Source: Mycobacteroides sp. CBMA 271 (GTDB lineage Bacteria; Actinomycetota; Actinomycetes; Mycobacteriales; Mycobacteriaceae). From it: DNA of 64,000 nucleotides. Made by a program: the position numbers and the translations under genes. Position 1 is the stretch's first letter. Every line of letters begins with the position of its first letter. Where the stretch lies: the NCBI RefSeq assembly GCF_009729205.1, contig NZ_VTHB01000003.1, positions 186,001 to 250,000 of the forward strand. The letters run 5' to 3'. The notes below the pieces were generated by a model, which saw only the letters and a program-made list of their open reading frames with translations, did no database searches and had not been told where the DNA came from. Positions 46,262-55,296 of this stretch are shown piece by piece.

Positions 46262-46290
46262 ACGCGGGCAGTCGGTGTGACTGCCCGCGT
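46262..46290 (-). terminator. Intrinsic terminator for leftward transcript
   Basis: Perfect 12-bp stem ACGCGGGCAGTC with a five-base loop. Read leftward it is followed by TTCTTTATTTAA, a T-rich tract uncommon in this high-GC genome, so it is a strong rho-independent terminator for the small leftward gene at 46395-46520. Confidence 0.8.
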
Positions 46291-46394
46291 CTGTGAACGG
46301 ATGGATGAGTGAGAAACATCCGGGACTGGGCCCGGCATGCGATGCGCTACGCGCCTCGCCGATGCGTCCCCCTATGGGGTTCGCCTACCTGCCG

Positions 46395-46520
46395 TTATCC
46401 GGCTAGCGGGAACCACTCATCGGTCTGCTCCGAGTTGTCGCCCTCAACCAGCAGCTCGCCGCTGTAGATGGCTTCGAAGTCGATCTCGATGACCGTGGCA
46501 CCGAATTCCTCGTTCGTCAT
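46395..46520 (-). CDS. Small acidic ORF, 41 residues, with own terminator
   Basis: MTNEEFGATVIEIDFEAIYS starts an acidic peptide ending EWFPLAG, without Cys or signal peptide. A TACTGT hexamer lies seven bases before the ATG, as for a leaderless transcript, and a strong terminator lies 105 bases after the stop. The 3' region between contains several hairpins (CCGGG-N6-CCCGG, CCCC-N4-GGGG, CGGATG-N13-CATCCG). Either a small protein gene or a structured small RNA; not recognised. Confidence 0.45.
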   Translation of the reverse strand: MTNEEFGATVIEIDFEAIYSGELLVEGDNSEQTDEWFPLAG

Positions 46521-46638
46521 GTACTGAACAGTAGGGGTCACTATTAAGAAATCATTGAGTCACGATTCGGAAAAGTCTGGCAATTTTCGGAGAGGGCATC
46601 TGCCCAGGTCATAGACCATGAACGGCCTTGCTGAATCC

Positions 46639-47166
46639 TTAAGAAAGCGGATTCGTGTCCTTGACAAGTACCCAGGCGGCAATCGCGGCCCCGATTCCGG
46701 CCACCACAAGCACCGTCGACGCTGCCGGCGGCCATTGTGTGCGCCCGAATCGGCCGTCCACGGAGACGCGTCCCGGCCCCAGCAGGATCACGGAAATCGC
46801 GCCCACGCCGAGCACCAACGGCATCTTGATCCAGTCCCAGTCGGGGGCAACTCCCAACCCGGTTCGCATGGAGTAGCCGTGCAGCCCCACATACAACATC
46901 GCGGCCAGTACGGCGCAGGCGCCGAAGGGAGTGAGCAGGCCGACTACCAGCATGGCGCCGCCGATCGTGTACGCGCCGACGAGCACCTGCGCCGCCAGAT
47001 CCGGGTAGGAATGTGCCGGCGATCCGATGATCTGCGCGGATGGCGTGGGCCCGAATAGGGCTTCGATACCGCTCCAGCACAGCACCGCGCCCAACGCGAC
47101 ACGCAGGGCCAGCAGCCCAATATTGTTGCGGGTCAAGGATTCACTGTATTCACCGGTGCGCGGCAC
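46639..47166 (-). CDS. DoxX family membrane protein
   Basis: 175 residues, GTG start. Four membrane helices with the DoxX features LALRVALGAVLCWSGIEALF, AYTIGGAMLVVGLLTPFGA and MPLVLGVGAISVILLGPG. DoxX proteins are linked to thiol/oxidative stress and some partner with SseA/SodA in mycobacteria; no such partner is adjacent. Divergent from the GT39 gene with 39 bases between starts. Confidence 0.85.
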   Translation of the reverse strand: MPRTGEYSESLTRNNIGLLALRVALGAVLCWSGIEALFGPTPSAQIIGSPAHSYPDLAAQVLVGAYTIGGAMLVVGLLTPFGACAVLAAMLYVGLHGYSMRTGLGVAPDWDWIKMPLVLGVGAISVILLGPGRVSVDGRFGRTQWPPAASTVLVVAGIGAAIAAWVLVKDTNPLS

Positions 47167-47205
47167 GCCGGAAGTCTATGGCACGGGCGCTAGGGTGAAT
47201 TCGCT

Positions 47206-48747
47206 ATGGCGGCGGTCACTTCCCGGTACGACGACGGCAATGACGTCCCCGGCCTACCTCCCGTGCGGATTGCGCGTGGCGACCTGACGACGATCACCGC
47301 GCTGACGGCCCTGGTGTTCGGGTGGGCGAGCAGGGGTTACGGGTACTTCTTCGACGAGGCCTACTTTGTTGTCGCGGGACGCGACCACCTGTCGTGGGGC
47401 TACTTTGACCAGCCTCCGCTGGTGCCGTTCATCGCCGGCATGGCCGACAACCTCGCGCCCGGATCGTTGTTCGTGCTGCGCCTGGCGGCGACGGCGGCGG
47501 TGGCGATCGGGACGTTGATGTGTGGGCTGATCGCCGCGGAGCTGGGCGGTGGGCGCCTGACGCAGTCGCTGTCGGCGATCGCCTATGCCACCGCCATGTT
47601 CCAGATCCTCGCCCACTGGCTGCAGACGCCGGCGATCGATCCGGCACTGTGGGCGGTGGTGTGCTGGCTGTTGGTGCGCTGGACGCGCGGCTACCGCGAA
47701 GGGCTGCCCGACGATCGGCTGCTGCTATGGGCGGGAGTCGTCACCGCGGTCAGCATGCAGACCAAGTTCCTAATTCCTGCTTTGTGGTTGGCGGTGCTGC
47801 TCGGCGCGGCGGTCCTCGGACCGCGTGCGCTGCTGCGTCGTCCGAAGCTGTGGATCGGGGCGGCGGTTGCGGTGGTGGCCACCGTCCCGACTCTCATCTG
47901 GCAGGCGACCCATGGTTGGCCGTACCTGCGGATGGTCGGCATCGTGGCGGCCGAATCCGAGCGCGGTGCGGCACTACTGGCCGGGATGCTCATCGGTTCC
48001 GCGGTCATCGGATTGGTAATGCTGCTGGCTGGGATGGTGGCGCTGTTGGCGGCGCCGTCGCTGCGGTCCTATCGGTATCTCGGCATTGCGGCGGTACTGG
48101 TCGGGGCGTTCATGTTCGCCTCCCACGGGCGTGCCTACTACGCCATGGGGTTGTATGCACTGCTGATTGCCGCGGGTGCGGTGGGCCTTTCACGGTGGCG
48201 ACCGGTGCGGCCCGCAGTGCGCGGCGTCGTCTATGGACTCATCGCGCTGGTAACCGCGGCATCGGTGGTGATGGCGATCGTTCGGCTTCCGATCGTGTCC
48301 GAATCGGCTGCGGCGCGTTGGTTTTCCTGGGCCGGGGCGATGGGGCCCACCATGCTGGCCGGAGGGGATCACTCGACCGAAGGGCTGCGCCGGGTGGCCC
48401 GGGACACCTACGAGTCGATGCCGTCGGACGTGCGCGACCGCACCGCACTGGTGGCGCAGATTTATCCGATGGCCGCCGCCTACGACGTCGAGGCCGGACG
48501 TGCGGGTACCTCCCGGGCCTTCAGTTTCCACCGCGGCTACTACTACTTTGGGGCGCCGCCGGAATCGATGACGGACATGATGTACATCGGTGTCGACGAC
48601 CCGGATCCCACACTTGCCCAGGGGTTCCGGGGGGTACAGCGGATCGAGCTGCTGCATGCGCCTGACGAGGACGAGGCGCATGTCTACCGGTACTACGGCA
48701 GAATTGCGCCGTGGCAACAGCTATGGGATCAGTGGCGCACCTTCTAG
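47206..48747 (+). CDS. Glycosyltransferase family 39-like membrane protein (PMT/ArnT type)
   Basis: 513 residues with about 11-13 membrane helices. The N-terminal catalytic loop has the acidic FFDEAYFVVAGR and YFDQPPLVPF motifs of ArnT/PMT-2 GT-C enzymes, which transfer sugar from polyprenyl-phosphate donors. The C-terminal ~110 residues form an extracytoplasmic domain (YDVEAGRAG, SFHRGYYYFG). Followed after ten bases by an acyltransferase-like gene, so the pair may build or decorate a cell-envelope glycolipid. Acceptor unknown. Confidence 0.87.
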   Translation: MAAVTSRYDDGNDVPGLPPVRIARGDLTTITALTALVFGWASRGYGYFFDEAYFVVAGRDHLSWGYFDQPPLVPFIAGMADNLAPGSLFVLRLAATAAVAIGTLMCGLIAAELGGGRLTQSLSAIAYATAMFQILAHWLQTPAIDPALWAVVCWLLVRWTRGYREGLPDDRLLLWAGVVTAVSMQTKFLIPALWLAVLLGAAVLGPRALLRRPKLWIGAAVAVVATVPTLIWQATHGWPYLRMVGIVAAESERGAALLAGMLIGSAVIGLVMLLAGMVALLAAPSLRSYRYLGIAAVLVGAFMFASHGRAYYAMGLYALLIAAGAVGLSRWRPVRPAVRGVVYGLIALVTAASVVMAIVRLPIVSESAAARWFSWAGAMGPTMLAGGDHSTEGLRRVARDTYESMPSDVRDRTALVAQIYPMAAAYDVEAGRAGTSRAFSFHRGYYYFGAPPESMTDMMYIGVDDPDPTLAQGFRGVQRIELLHAPDEDEAHVYRYYGRIAPWQQLWDQWRTF

Positions 48748-48757
48748 TAGGCACCCG

Positions 48758-50092
48758 ATGACGGTCGAACAGATGGCGCCTCGTGACGCCCAGATGTACT
48801 GGATGTCGACGAAGATTCCGAACGACCAGTTCCTGTTGTTCTGCTTCGATGGGCCCACCGCCGGTCTCGAGGCCGTGCGGTCGACCGTGGCCGCGCGTGC
48901 TGTCCGTATCGCCGATCTGCGGGTGCGGGCCGTCGACGTTCCAGGCCACCTCGACTATCCCTACTGGGGGCCACGCGACGAATCGCATCTGCCGTTGACG
49001 GTGCATTCGCTCGCCGAACCCAGTTGGTCGGAGTGTCGATCGGCGGTCGCCGCGCTGCTGACGGGCACCGTAGATATTCGCGAAAGTCCTTGGCATCTGC
49101 ATATTTTCCCGGACGTTGTGGGCGCGCCAGAGACTTCTGGTCCGGCGCTGGTGGCGGTGCTGCAGGTGTCGCACGCACTGGCCGACGGTCGACGCTCCAC
49201 TGCCGCAGCGCGTGCACTGTTCGGTGCTGACGCACCTACGGGCGGCCCAGTTCCCGAGGTGCCCCCGCTGACGGTCCTGCGCGGTGTGGCGGATTTCCCG
49301 GCGAAGCTGGGACGGCTGCTGGGTGCGAGCAGGGGCGGCTATCTGGCCTATCGACGGCAGCAGGAGTTGGTCGCGGCGGGTGAGCTGGAGCCCGAACCGC
49401 AAGGCTTCCCGTTGATTTCACTCAATGCCAGGCCCGACGAGCGCCACGAGATCCGGATGATTGTGCGACCACGCGAGGAGCTTCGGGCACCCCCGGTGAG
49501 CGTGACCGTCGCCGTTGTGGCGGCGATCGGCACGGCGCTACCGCAGTACTTGCGCGATCATGGTCAGTGGGTTCCAGAGAGGCTCGGTGCCGAACTCACC
49601 GTCGCCGACTCCGGAGAATCCCTGGCCCGCAACAATTTCCGGAACGTCGGCGTCGACCTGCACTGGAACGAGCCGGACCTGCGTATCCGGGCGCAGCGAA
49701 TCACCGAGGGCATCGAGAACAGACGGCGTCGGGCCGCGCATCCGGTGATGGTCGCGCAACGTGAAGGCGGTAGCGCGATGCCCGCGCCGATGATGTGGGC
49801 CGGCGTCAACGCCTTCAACGCCGATCTCATGCCGCCGACCGTCGCCGGTAACACCGTGGTGTCGAGCGTGGTCAGGGGCGCCGCCGACCTGACGCTGGCG
49901 GGTGGACGAGTGGTGTTCACCGCCGGGTTCCCCGCACTGTCGCCGGTGATGGGCCTGACGCACGGGGTGCACGGGATCGGCGACACGGTGACGGTGAGCG
50001 TGCACACCAGCGCGGCGGTGATGCCCGATATCGATCATTACGAGAGCCTGCTGGCCGAGGCACTGGATACGGTGTCTCGCGGCTTGCGATGA
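48758..50092 (+). CDS. WS/DGAT-like acyltransferase domain protein
   Basis: 444 residues with the layout of wax ester synthase/diacylglycerol acyltransferase and condensation-fold proteins. The catalytic motif HHxxxDG appears as SHALADG near residue 145, keeping the second His and Asp but losing the first His. The C-terminal half has GNTVVSSVVRGAADLTLAGG and a DUF1298-like tail (GLTHGVHGIGDTVTVSVHTS). ATG at 48758, ten bases after the GT39 gene. Could be an active acyltransferase on a glycolipid or a degenerate member. Confidence 0.72.
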   Translation: MTVEQMAPRDAQMYWMSTKIPNDQFLLFCFDGPTAGLEAVRSTVAARAVRIADLRVRAVDVPGHLDYPYWGPRDESHLPLTVHSLAEPSWSECRSAVAALLTGTVDIRESPWHLHIFPDVVGAPETSGPALVAVLQVSHALADGRRSTAAARALFGADAPTGGPVPEVPPLTVLRGVADFPAKLGRLLGASRGGYLAYRRQQELVAAGELEPEPQGFPLISLNARPDERHEIRMIVRPREELRAPPVSVTVAVVAAIGTALPQYLRDHGQWVPERLGAELTVADSGESLARNNFRNVGVDLHWNEPDLRIRAQRITEGIENRRRRAAHPVMVAQREGGSAMPAPMMWAGVNAFNADLMPPTVAGNTVVSSVVRGAADLTLAGGRVVFTAGFPALSPVMGLTHGVHGIGDTVTVSVHTSAAVMPDIDHYESLLAEALDTVSRGLR

Positions 50093-50122
50093 GTTTTCTG
50101 GTCGGCGCCGGTCGATACCGAT

Positions 50123-50605
50123 ATGCCAACGATTATCCCGTGTCTCTGGTTCGACACCCAGGCCGAAGAGGCCGCCACGTTCTATGTGTCCGTGTTTCCG
50201 AACTCTCGGATTCTCGAAGTCACTCATTACGGGCCGAACACTCCTCAGCTGGAGGGCATGGTGCTCACCGTCGAATTCGAACTCGATGGGCAGCGCTACA
50301 CCGCCCTCAACGGTGGGCCGCAGTTCACCTTCGATGAGGCGATCTCACTGCAGATCGACTGTGAATCGCAGGAGGAAGTTGACCGCTACTGGGATGCGCT
50401 GACCGCAGATGGGGGAGAGGAGTCCCAATGCGGTTGGCTCAAGGACAAATTCGGGGTCTCCTGGCAGGTCGTTCCGCGTGAGCTGATCGACCTGTTGTTC
50501 CACTCCGATCCCGTCACCGGCAATGCGGCGATGCAGGCCATGATGGGTATGCGCAAGCTCGACCTGGTGGTAGCGCGGGAGGCGGTGGCCGCCGCTAAGG
50601 CGTGA
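50123..50605 (+). CDS. PhnB-like VOC family protein
   Basis: 160 residues. PCLWFDTQAEEAATFYVSVF at the start, YTALNGGPQFTFDEAISLQI in the middle and WLKDKFGVSWQVVPREL near the end are hallmarks of the PhnB / 3-demethylubiquinone-methyltransferase-like group of the VOC fold. No methyltransferase motif exists; function unknown. ATG at 50123 lies 30 bases after the acyltransferase stop. Confidence 0.9.
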   Translation: MPTIIPCLWFDTQAEEAATFYVSVFPNSRILEVTHYGPNTPQLEGMVLTVEFELDGQRYTALNGGPQFTFDEAISLQIDCESQEEVDRYWDALTADGGEESQCGWLKDKFGVSWQVVPRELIDLLFHSDPVTGNAAMQAMMGMRKLDLVVAREAVAAAKA

Positions 50606-50630
50606 TTGCGGGGCTTCATACACTTGGTGT

Positions 50631-51065
50631 GTGGCTGTCGAGGGTTGCATCGGGTACACGCGCGGTTGTCGCTGTCCGAAATGCACCAGGCATCGGAGAC
50701 GGCGCGAGGACCGACTTGCCCAGGCCGAACAGCAGGCCGTCGACGAGCGAGCTGAGCGCCGCACACAACTGCGGGATGAACTCACCAGCACAAGGCCCGG
50801 CAGTTCCGAATCCGGCCGCGTTGCGCAGTCGCTGAACTATCGGCGCGAACTGGAACAGGAAAGGTCTCGCGTTCTGCAGATGCAGGGGCAGATCAGCGCG
50901 CTGCGGCAGATGGCGGTGCAACACTCACCGGGTGCGGAGAGCACCGAGTTGGCGTTGCTTCAGATGCGCCAGCTCCATGAGCTATTGGAGCAGCACCGCG
51001 ACCAGCTGCGCGAGCTGCTGAACGGCAATGCTGCCGACGATCTGCCGCCGACGACCGACGGATAG
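50631..51065 (+). CDS. Small coiled-coil protein with N-terminal Cys motif
   Basis: 144 residues, GTG start. N-terminus EGCIGYTRGCRCPKCTRHRR has a GC-x(5)-GCRCPKC pattern like the short Cys motifs in small actinobacterial and phage DNA-associated proteins (G-Y-x-x-G-C-R-C-x-x-C). The rest is a charged coiled coil of about 100 residues (EQQAVDERAERRTQLRDEL; LLQMRQLHELLEQHRDQLRE). Perhaps a DNA- or metal-binding adaptor. 25 bases after the VOC gene. Confidence 0.65.
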   Translation: MAVEGCIGYTRGCRCPKCTRHRRRREDRLAQAEQQAVDERAERRTQLRDELTSTRPGSSESGRVAQSLNYRRELEQERSRVLQMQGQISALRQMAVQHSPGAESTELALLQMRQLHELLEQHRDQLRELLNGNAADDLPPTTDG

Positions 51066-51128
51066 TTACTGCGGCCCGAGTCCGTGCGCATAGTGTGCAC
51101 GTAGCCAACAGACGTCTGGGGAGGGTCC

Positions 51129-52919
51129 ATGAGCGGCGACAAATCTGGGGAGCCGGCGATCGAAGGGGCGGCAGAAGGCGAGCCCGATGCGACGCCGAGC
51201 TCAGCCGATCAGACCGGATCTCGTCGCACAGAGGCAGATGACGCGGGGCCGTCGTTGGTTCGCCGGTCGGTCGCCGGTCTCGGTGTTGGGTTTGCCGCGG
51301 CAGCGGCGATAGCTGCGATTGTTTTGATGATCCTGGCGATCGTACTTCGGCCGGCGACCGACTTGATCTCTGCGCGAACAACATTGGCATCATGGCTGGT
51401 TCTAGTCGCTGCTGCGGTTGTGTTGGTCGGAACGGCGGCTCGGCCGAAGCTGAGAACCGGTGGGCGTTCGACACTAGCCGGAGTAGTCGGCGTCGAGATG
51501 ATAGTCGTAGCGGCTGTTGTGGTTCCGCTCTGGCTCGGCGGATTCTTTGACGATCTGGGGATATCTCGTTTTGTTGATACCACTGGAGTCACGGTTCTTT
51601 GGCGAGCGGCGATCCTGACAGTGCTATCAGCCGTGGTGATAGGCGCTGCGGTTGCGCTCTTCAAACACAAGGTGCCGCTTTACGCGGTGATCAGCGCTTT
51701 TGTCGTAGCGGTACTTGTGATTTCAGCGGTGTGTTGCTGGGCTACCGAAAGGTATCGTTCCAGTGTTTGGTACCCGAGTCTGACCGCGATAGCGGCGACG
51801 CCGGCGGCGGTGCCCGACGCGCTGGGAGTCGTCCGTTACAAGCTACGACCCGAACTTGGCCCACGGGCCGCCAGCACCGACACCGCGGACATTTACCCAG
51901 TAGGCAACGGATTTGTGACCTACGAGGACAACGAAGTGGTCGCCTACGACGGCCCCACCGGGGTAGTGCGTTGGCGTGCGACAGGCTTCGGCACCTTGGA
52001 GTCGGACGCAGGTCATTCGATGCTGCGGAGCGTCAACGTCGCGTGGCGAGATCGCGACGACAGGGTCGGCATTGTCGTGTTGCTGGTTGGTGGCGGCCTG
52101 GTCGCGCTGGATGGAAGTTCCGGAAAAGTGTTGTGGCGTAGACAATATGACGGCGACTATCCTAAGGTCACCGGTTGGGTTGATGCCCTGGCCATCGCGA
52201 CACGAATCTCAACAGGCCCGGTGGACGACAAGACCCGTCTGGATTCTCTCGACCCTCGGACGGGCCAGGTGCGTTGGAGCAGGGAGCTCTCTTGCAGTAC
52301 AAACCTTTCGGAGGGCGTGTCCGGACAATTCATTTCAAACGAATGTGGCAGCAGGCAATCGTCACTTGTCGATGCGTATACCGGAAACATCCTCGGTGAG
52401 ACCGATCACGGGTGGCTCGACGTTTCGGCCGATAATGATGTGTACGTGACCGAGCCTGCAACTGTATACAAGTGGCCGGATGCGAAAGATGTGACGTCCG
52501 TGATTGATTCGACCGGTCATGTCATCGACAAAATCACGGGCGCGATCCCGGTCGGCCGAGCCTTTGACGGTTATCTGCTACTCAGCACCGTTGGTCAGAT
52601 ACCAGTCCTGCGGAACTACCGCACGCACGAATCCGCACCGCTACGTCTTGCGCCATTCCGTGATCCTTACTTCACCGACGCAGCCTGGTTGCAGCATCGG
52701 TTGGTGATCAACACTGGGCGCCGCGCCGCGGGCGATCCGATGCCGCTGCACGTGTTGGACCCGGCCCGCGTCGACGCAGAGCCCATCACCTCGCCGTCGC
52801 CGTGTGGCGCGAACCGGGCGGTTGAGCAGATCAAGGCGGTCCCCGGTGCCGTGGTGGCCTCTTGTGGCGGTGGCGACGACGTGGCTCCCCTAATCGTGGG
52901 TCTCACCAGCCCCGGGTAG
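51129..52919 (+). CDS. Membrane-anchored PQQ-like beta-propeller protein
   Basis: 596 residues. A polar N-terminus is followed by about five hydrophobic helices (residues 50-215) and then a ~370-residue extracytoplasmic domain with repeated WD40/PQQ-type blades: AYDGPTGVVRWRATGFG, ALDGSSGKVLWRRQYDG, SLDPRTGQVRWSRELSC, and VDAYTGNILGETDHGW. Similar proteins occur near T7SS-type and lipoprotein genes in mycobacteria. PQQ binding itself is doubtful; the fold may be a scaffold. Convergent with the leftward module genes (31-base gap). Confidence 0.8.
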   Translation: MSGDKSGEPAIEGAAEGEPDATPSSADQTGSRRTEADDAGPSLVRRSVAGLGVGFAAAAAIAAIVLMILAIVLRPATDLISARTTLASWLVLVAAAVVLVGTAARPKLRTGGRSTLAGVVGVEMIVVAAVVVPLWLGGFFDDLGISRFVDTTGVTVLWRAAILTVLSAVVIGAAVALFKHKVPLYAVISAFVVAVLVISAVCCWATERYRSSVWYPSLTAIAATPAAVPDALGVVRYKLRPELGPRAASTDTADIYPVGNGFVTYEDNEVVAYDGPTGVVRWRATGFGTLESDAGHSMLRSVNVAWRDRDDRVGIVVLLVGGGLVALDGSSGKVLWRRQYDGDYPKVTGWVDALAIATRISTGPVDDKTRLDSLDPRTGQVRWSRELSCSTNLSEGVSGQFISNECGSRQSSLVDAYTGNILGETDHGWLDVSADNDVYVTEPATVYKWPDAKDVTSVIDSTGHVIDKITGAIPVGRAFDGYLLLSTVGQIPVLRNYRTHESAPLRLAPFRDPYFTDAAWLQHRLVINTGRRAAGDPMPLHVLDPARVDAEPITSPSPCGANRAVEQIKAVPGAVVASCGGGDDVAPLIVGLTSPG

Positions 52920-52950
52920 CGGCGGTGCGTTGCAGGGTATCTTGCCGCCG

Positions 52951-53382
52951 TTACGGTTCGCCGAAGGTGTTGCGCGGCTGGTACGCCCGCTGCAGGTGGG
53001 CGAGGAGTTCTGGCACGAGTCGGGTGCCGATGTCGTTGAGCGTGTATCGCGCGACGTTGTCGAGGGTGTGCGCGTTGTTAAGATGGCTAGTGGTGGAGCT
53101 TTCGGCATAGGCCCCGAGGTCGGTGAAGATAATCCACAATTGGTGGCGGGTGAGGTCTTCGGTGGTTTCGCTGATTTTGGTGAACACCTCGTCCGCTAGG
53201 TCGGCGGGCAGCGGCAGCGTTATCTCGGGGTAGCCATCCCAGAATTCGGCGGCGACGCGGTGGATGCGTTTGAGCCAGAGCATGGCTTCATCCAATGTGG
53301 GTGCCAATGTGCCTGCCATGCGTGCGGTTTCGCGCGGCGCGAGCTGGCCGAGCATATCGATGGCGTCATGCCGATCCGACAT
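52951..53382 (-). CDS. Hypothetical protein, last gene of module B
   Basis: 143 residues, helical, no signal peptide, with acidic and Thr/His-rich stretches (ISETTEDLTRHQLWIIFTDL). Begins five bases after the PPE-like gene stop, so translated with it. Its position after a large secreted-type gene fits a chaperone or immunity protein, but no homology is recognised. Confidence 0.65.
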   Translation of the reverse strand: MSDRHDAIDMLGQLAPRETARMAGTLAPTLDEAMLWLKRIHRVAAEFWDGYPEITLPLPADLADEVFTKISETTEDLTRHQLWIIFTDLGAYAESSTTSHLNNAHTLDNVARYTLNDIGTRLVPELLAHLQRAYQPRNTFGEP

Positions 53383-53387
53383 CTCTG

Positions 53388-54671
53388 TTACTTCTCGTCG
53401 CCGAAGTCGACGTCCCAGCCCATGGACTTGTAGCGGCGTTTCTCTGATTCACGGCGCTGCTTCTCGGCGCGTTCGTGTTCGGTCCAGTCGCCGATGACGC
53501 CGGGGGAGGCCGGAGGCAGGTCGCCGAACAGCTCATTGCCGTTGTCCCAGTTGATCAGGAATTCGGGTGTCTGGTGTTCGTCATCCTCTTCGCCCTTGCC
53601 GCCGCGGCCGTGTGCGCCCGCGCCGCCCATCATGCCCATGCCACCCATGCCCACACCGCCGCCGCGGACTCCGGCGCCGCCGATGCCGGCCGCGTTGGTG
53701 CCGGGGCCGCCGGTTCCCGCTCCGGGGATGCCCGCGCCGCCACGCAGCGAGCCCGGGCCTCCACTGAGAGTTCCTGTGCCCGAACCTGTTCCGGTCGGAG
53801 AGTGGTAGCCCGCCGCGGTCGTGGAGCCCAGCGGCAAGCCTGTTCCGGTCTTGTCGGTGCCGGTACCTAAGCCGCTGAGGGCATTGCCGAGTCCGCCGCC
53901 AGAGCCTCCGCCGCCTTGTGGGGCGCCGCCACCCGAACCTCCGCCTTGGCCTTGGCCGCCACCCTGGCCCTGGCCTTGCCCACTCGGGTTTCCCGAGCCT
54001 TCGTTGAAGGCAGGCCTGGTGTTCTTGTCGGCGAGCTTGCTTGGATCGCTTGGGTTTTGGCTGCCGCTGCCGTTCGGGCTCCCGGTGTTGTTGCTGACGT
54101 TCTGAATACCGTTTTCGGGACGGTTCTCCTGCTGAGGAAGGGTGATATTCCCCGGGTTGTGAGCCTTTGGCGGCTGAAGGTCAGTGACCTGGCTGCCCTC
54201 ACGCACGACGGGGTCGCTGAAGAGACTGACGATTTGGCTGCGGGCGTACTTTGCATCGTCGTCCTTAAGCTGAGCGATCTTGGCGTCAGACATGCCGGAC
54301 TTCTTTTTGATCGCAACATCGGTCTCGCTCATGGGCGGCTCAATGTGTGACTTCGCGGTGCTCATCGCATCGGCCAACGGCGGCATGTTGCTGGCCAAGC
54401 GCCTGATGTAGATGGTGGCTTGTTCTGAGGCTCGGAAGTATTCAGACATCTTGGACTGCAACGTGAGCGCGGCCTCGCCCTGCCAGTCCTGAATCAGCAT
54501 GCCCTGCACTTTCCCGCCGAGAGCCTGCATGATCTCACTCAGCTGCTGAGCAATGCCGTTGATCGATTCCTGGGCGGTGTTCGGGCTTCCACTCTGGAAT
54601 GCCTGGGCTGCGTTGTAGACCGACTGGTGGTCGTGGCCTTCCCAGGACTCCTTTTGGATCTGCTTCCCCAT
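53388..54671 (-). CDS. PPE/WXG-like protein with Gly-rich tail (module B)
   Basis: 427 residues. The first ~130 residues are helical with a central QDWQGEAALT turn near residue 65, the W-x-G signature of WXG100/PPE-type secretion substrates. A Gln/Asn/Pro linker follows, then a Gly-rich region (residues 225-365, for example GGGQGQGGGSGGG and GMGGMGMMGGAG), and a polar C-terminus (PEFLINWDNGNELFGDLP, RRYKSMGWDVDFGD). Strong Shine-Dalgarno AGGAGGA. Likely exported by a type VII system and surface-exposed; not a canonical PPE (no PPE motif). Confidence 0.72.
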   Translation of the reverse strand: MGKQIQKESWEGHDHQSVYNAAQAFQSGSPNTAQESINGIAQQLSEIMQALGGKVQGMLIQDWQGEAALTLQSKMSEYFRASEQATIYIRRLASNMPPLADAMSTAKSHIEPPMSETDVAIKKKSGMSDAKIAQLKDDDAKYARSQIVSLFSDPVVREGSQVTDLQPPKAHNPGNITLPQQENRPENGIQNVSNNTGSPNGSGSQNPSDPSKLADKNTRPAFNEGSGNPSGQGQGQGGGQGQGGGSGGGAPQGGGGSGGGLGNALSGLGTGTDKTGTGLPLGSTTAAGYHSPTGTGSGTGTLSGGPGSLRGGAGIPGAGTGGPGTNAAGIGGAGVRGGGVGMGGMGMMGGAGAHGRGGKGEEDDEHQTPEFLINWDNGNELFGDLPPASPGVIGDWTEHERAEKQRRESEKRRYKSMGWDVDFGDEK

Positions 54672-54699
54672 GATTTTCTCCTCCTGAAAACTGTTGGGC

Positions 54700-55284
54700 C
54701 TAAGGTATTTTCGGCTCGATCTGCGTCATGATGCGCAGCGCGAGCGGGCACTGGTCCAGTCTCTGTCTGGTCTCGTCCAGGTTGAGGTCAACTTGAACAG
54801 TGGCGAGAGCTTGTTGCGACGGAACGACGATGGTGCAGCTCATCCCATCCTTGTCGTGTAGCAGCCATCCCGATTGCGAACCAATGGTGACGATCTCGTG
54901 ACGATCCCACCTGTCCTTGGGCTGCTCGAACTGAGAAATGGATCCGTCAACCGCATACACTTTGATGCCCCACTTGGGTCCGTCCCAGATGCAACCGCGA
55001 ACATTCTGGCCAAATGCTGTGGTGTGCGCGTCGCGCTTTCCGGGGTTGACCCCCCACGTCACAACATCGGCGTCAGTGATCGCCGTGCACGCGTCGAAGC
55101 TGGTTCCCTTTACCGGGTTGCTGTTAGCGACCGTTGTTGTAGTGGGGGACGTGCTGTCTGGCGAAGCGGACGAACTCGCTGAGGTCGCCGCGGATCCAGC
55201 AGTTGGTGTGCCTTCGATACCGCCCTGAGTGCAGCCGGACAGCAACAGTATGGACATGGCCGACACGGCCGCCGACAACCTCAT
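54700..55284 (-). CDS. DUF3558 lipoprotein (module B)
   Basis: 194 residues. Lipoprotein signal MRLSAAVSAMSILLLSGC with lipobox LLSGC at residues 14-18, a Ser/Thr-rich linker, and the DUF3558 domain: FDACTAITDADVVTWGVNP, GCIWDGP, GSQSGWLLHD, SQQALATVQVDLNL and QCPLALRIMTQIEPKIP. Two or three conserved Cys could form a disulfide. It is clearly paralogous to the lipoprotein at 55848-56447 of module A. Found in mycobacterial envelope; role unknown. Confidence 0.88.
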   Translation of the reverse strand: MRLSAAVSAMSILLLSGCTQGGIEGTPTAGSAATSASSSASPDSTSPTTTTVANSNPVKGTSFDACTAITDADVVTWGVNPGKRDAHTTAFGQNVRGCIWDGPKWGIKVYAVDGSISQFEQPKDRWDRHEIVTIGSQSGWLLHDKDGMSCTIVVPSQQALATVQVDLNLDETRQRLDQCPLALRIMTQIEPKIP

Positions 55285-55296
55285 CGATTGATTCCC

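Noticed and set aside
46395..46520. Small acidic ORF considered as a RiPP precursor (mycofactocin or lasso type)
   Set aside because: It lacks the C-terminal core of mycofactocin and has no adjacent radical SAM, protease or cyclase gene.
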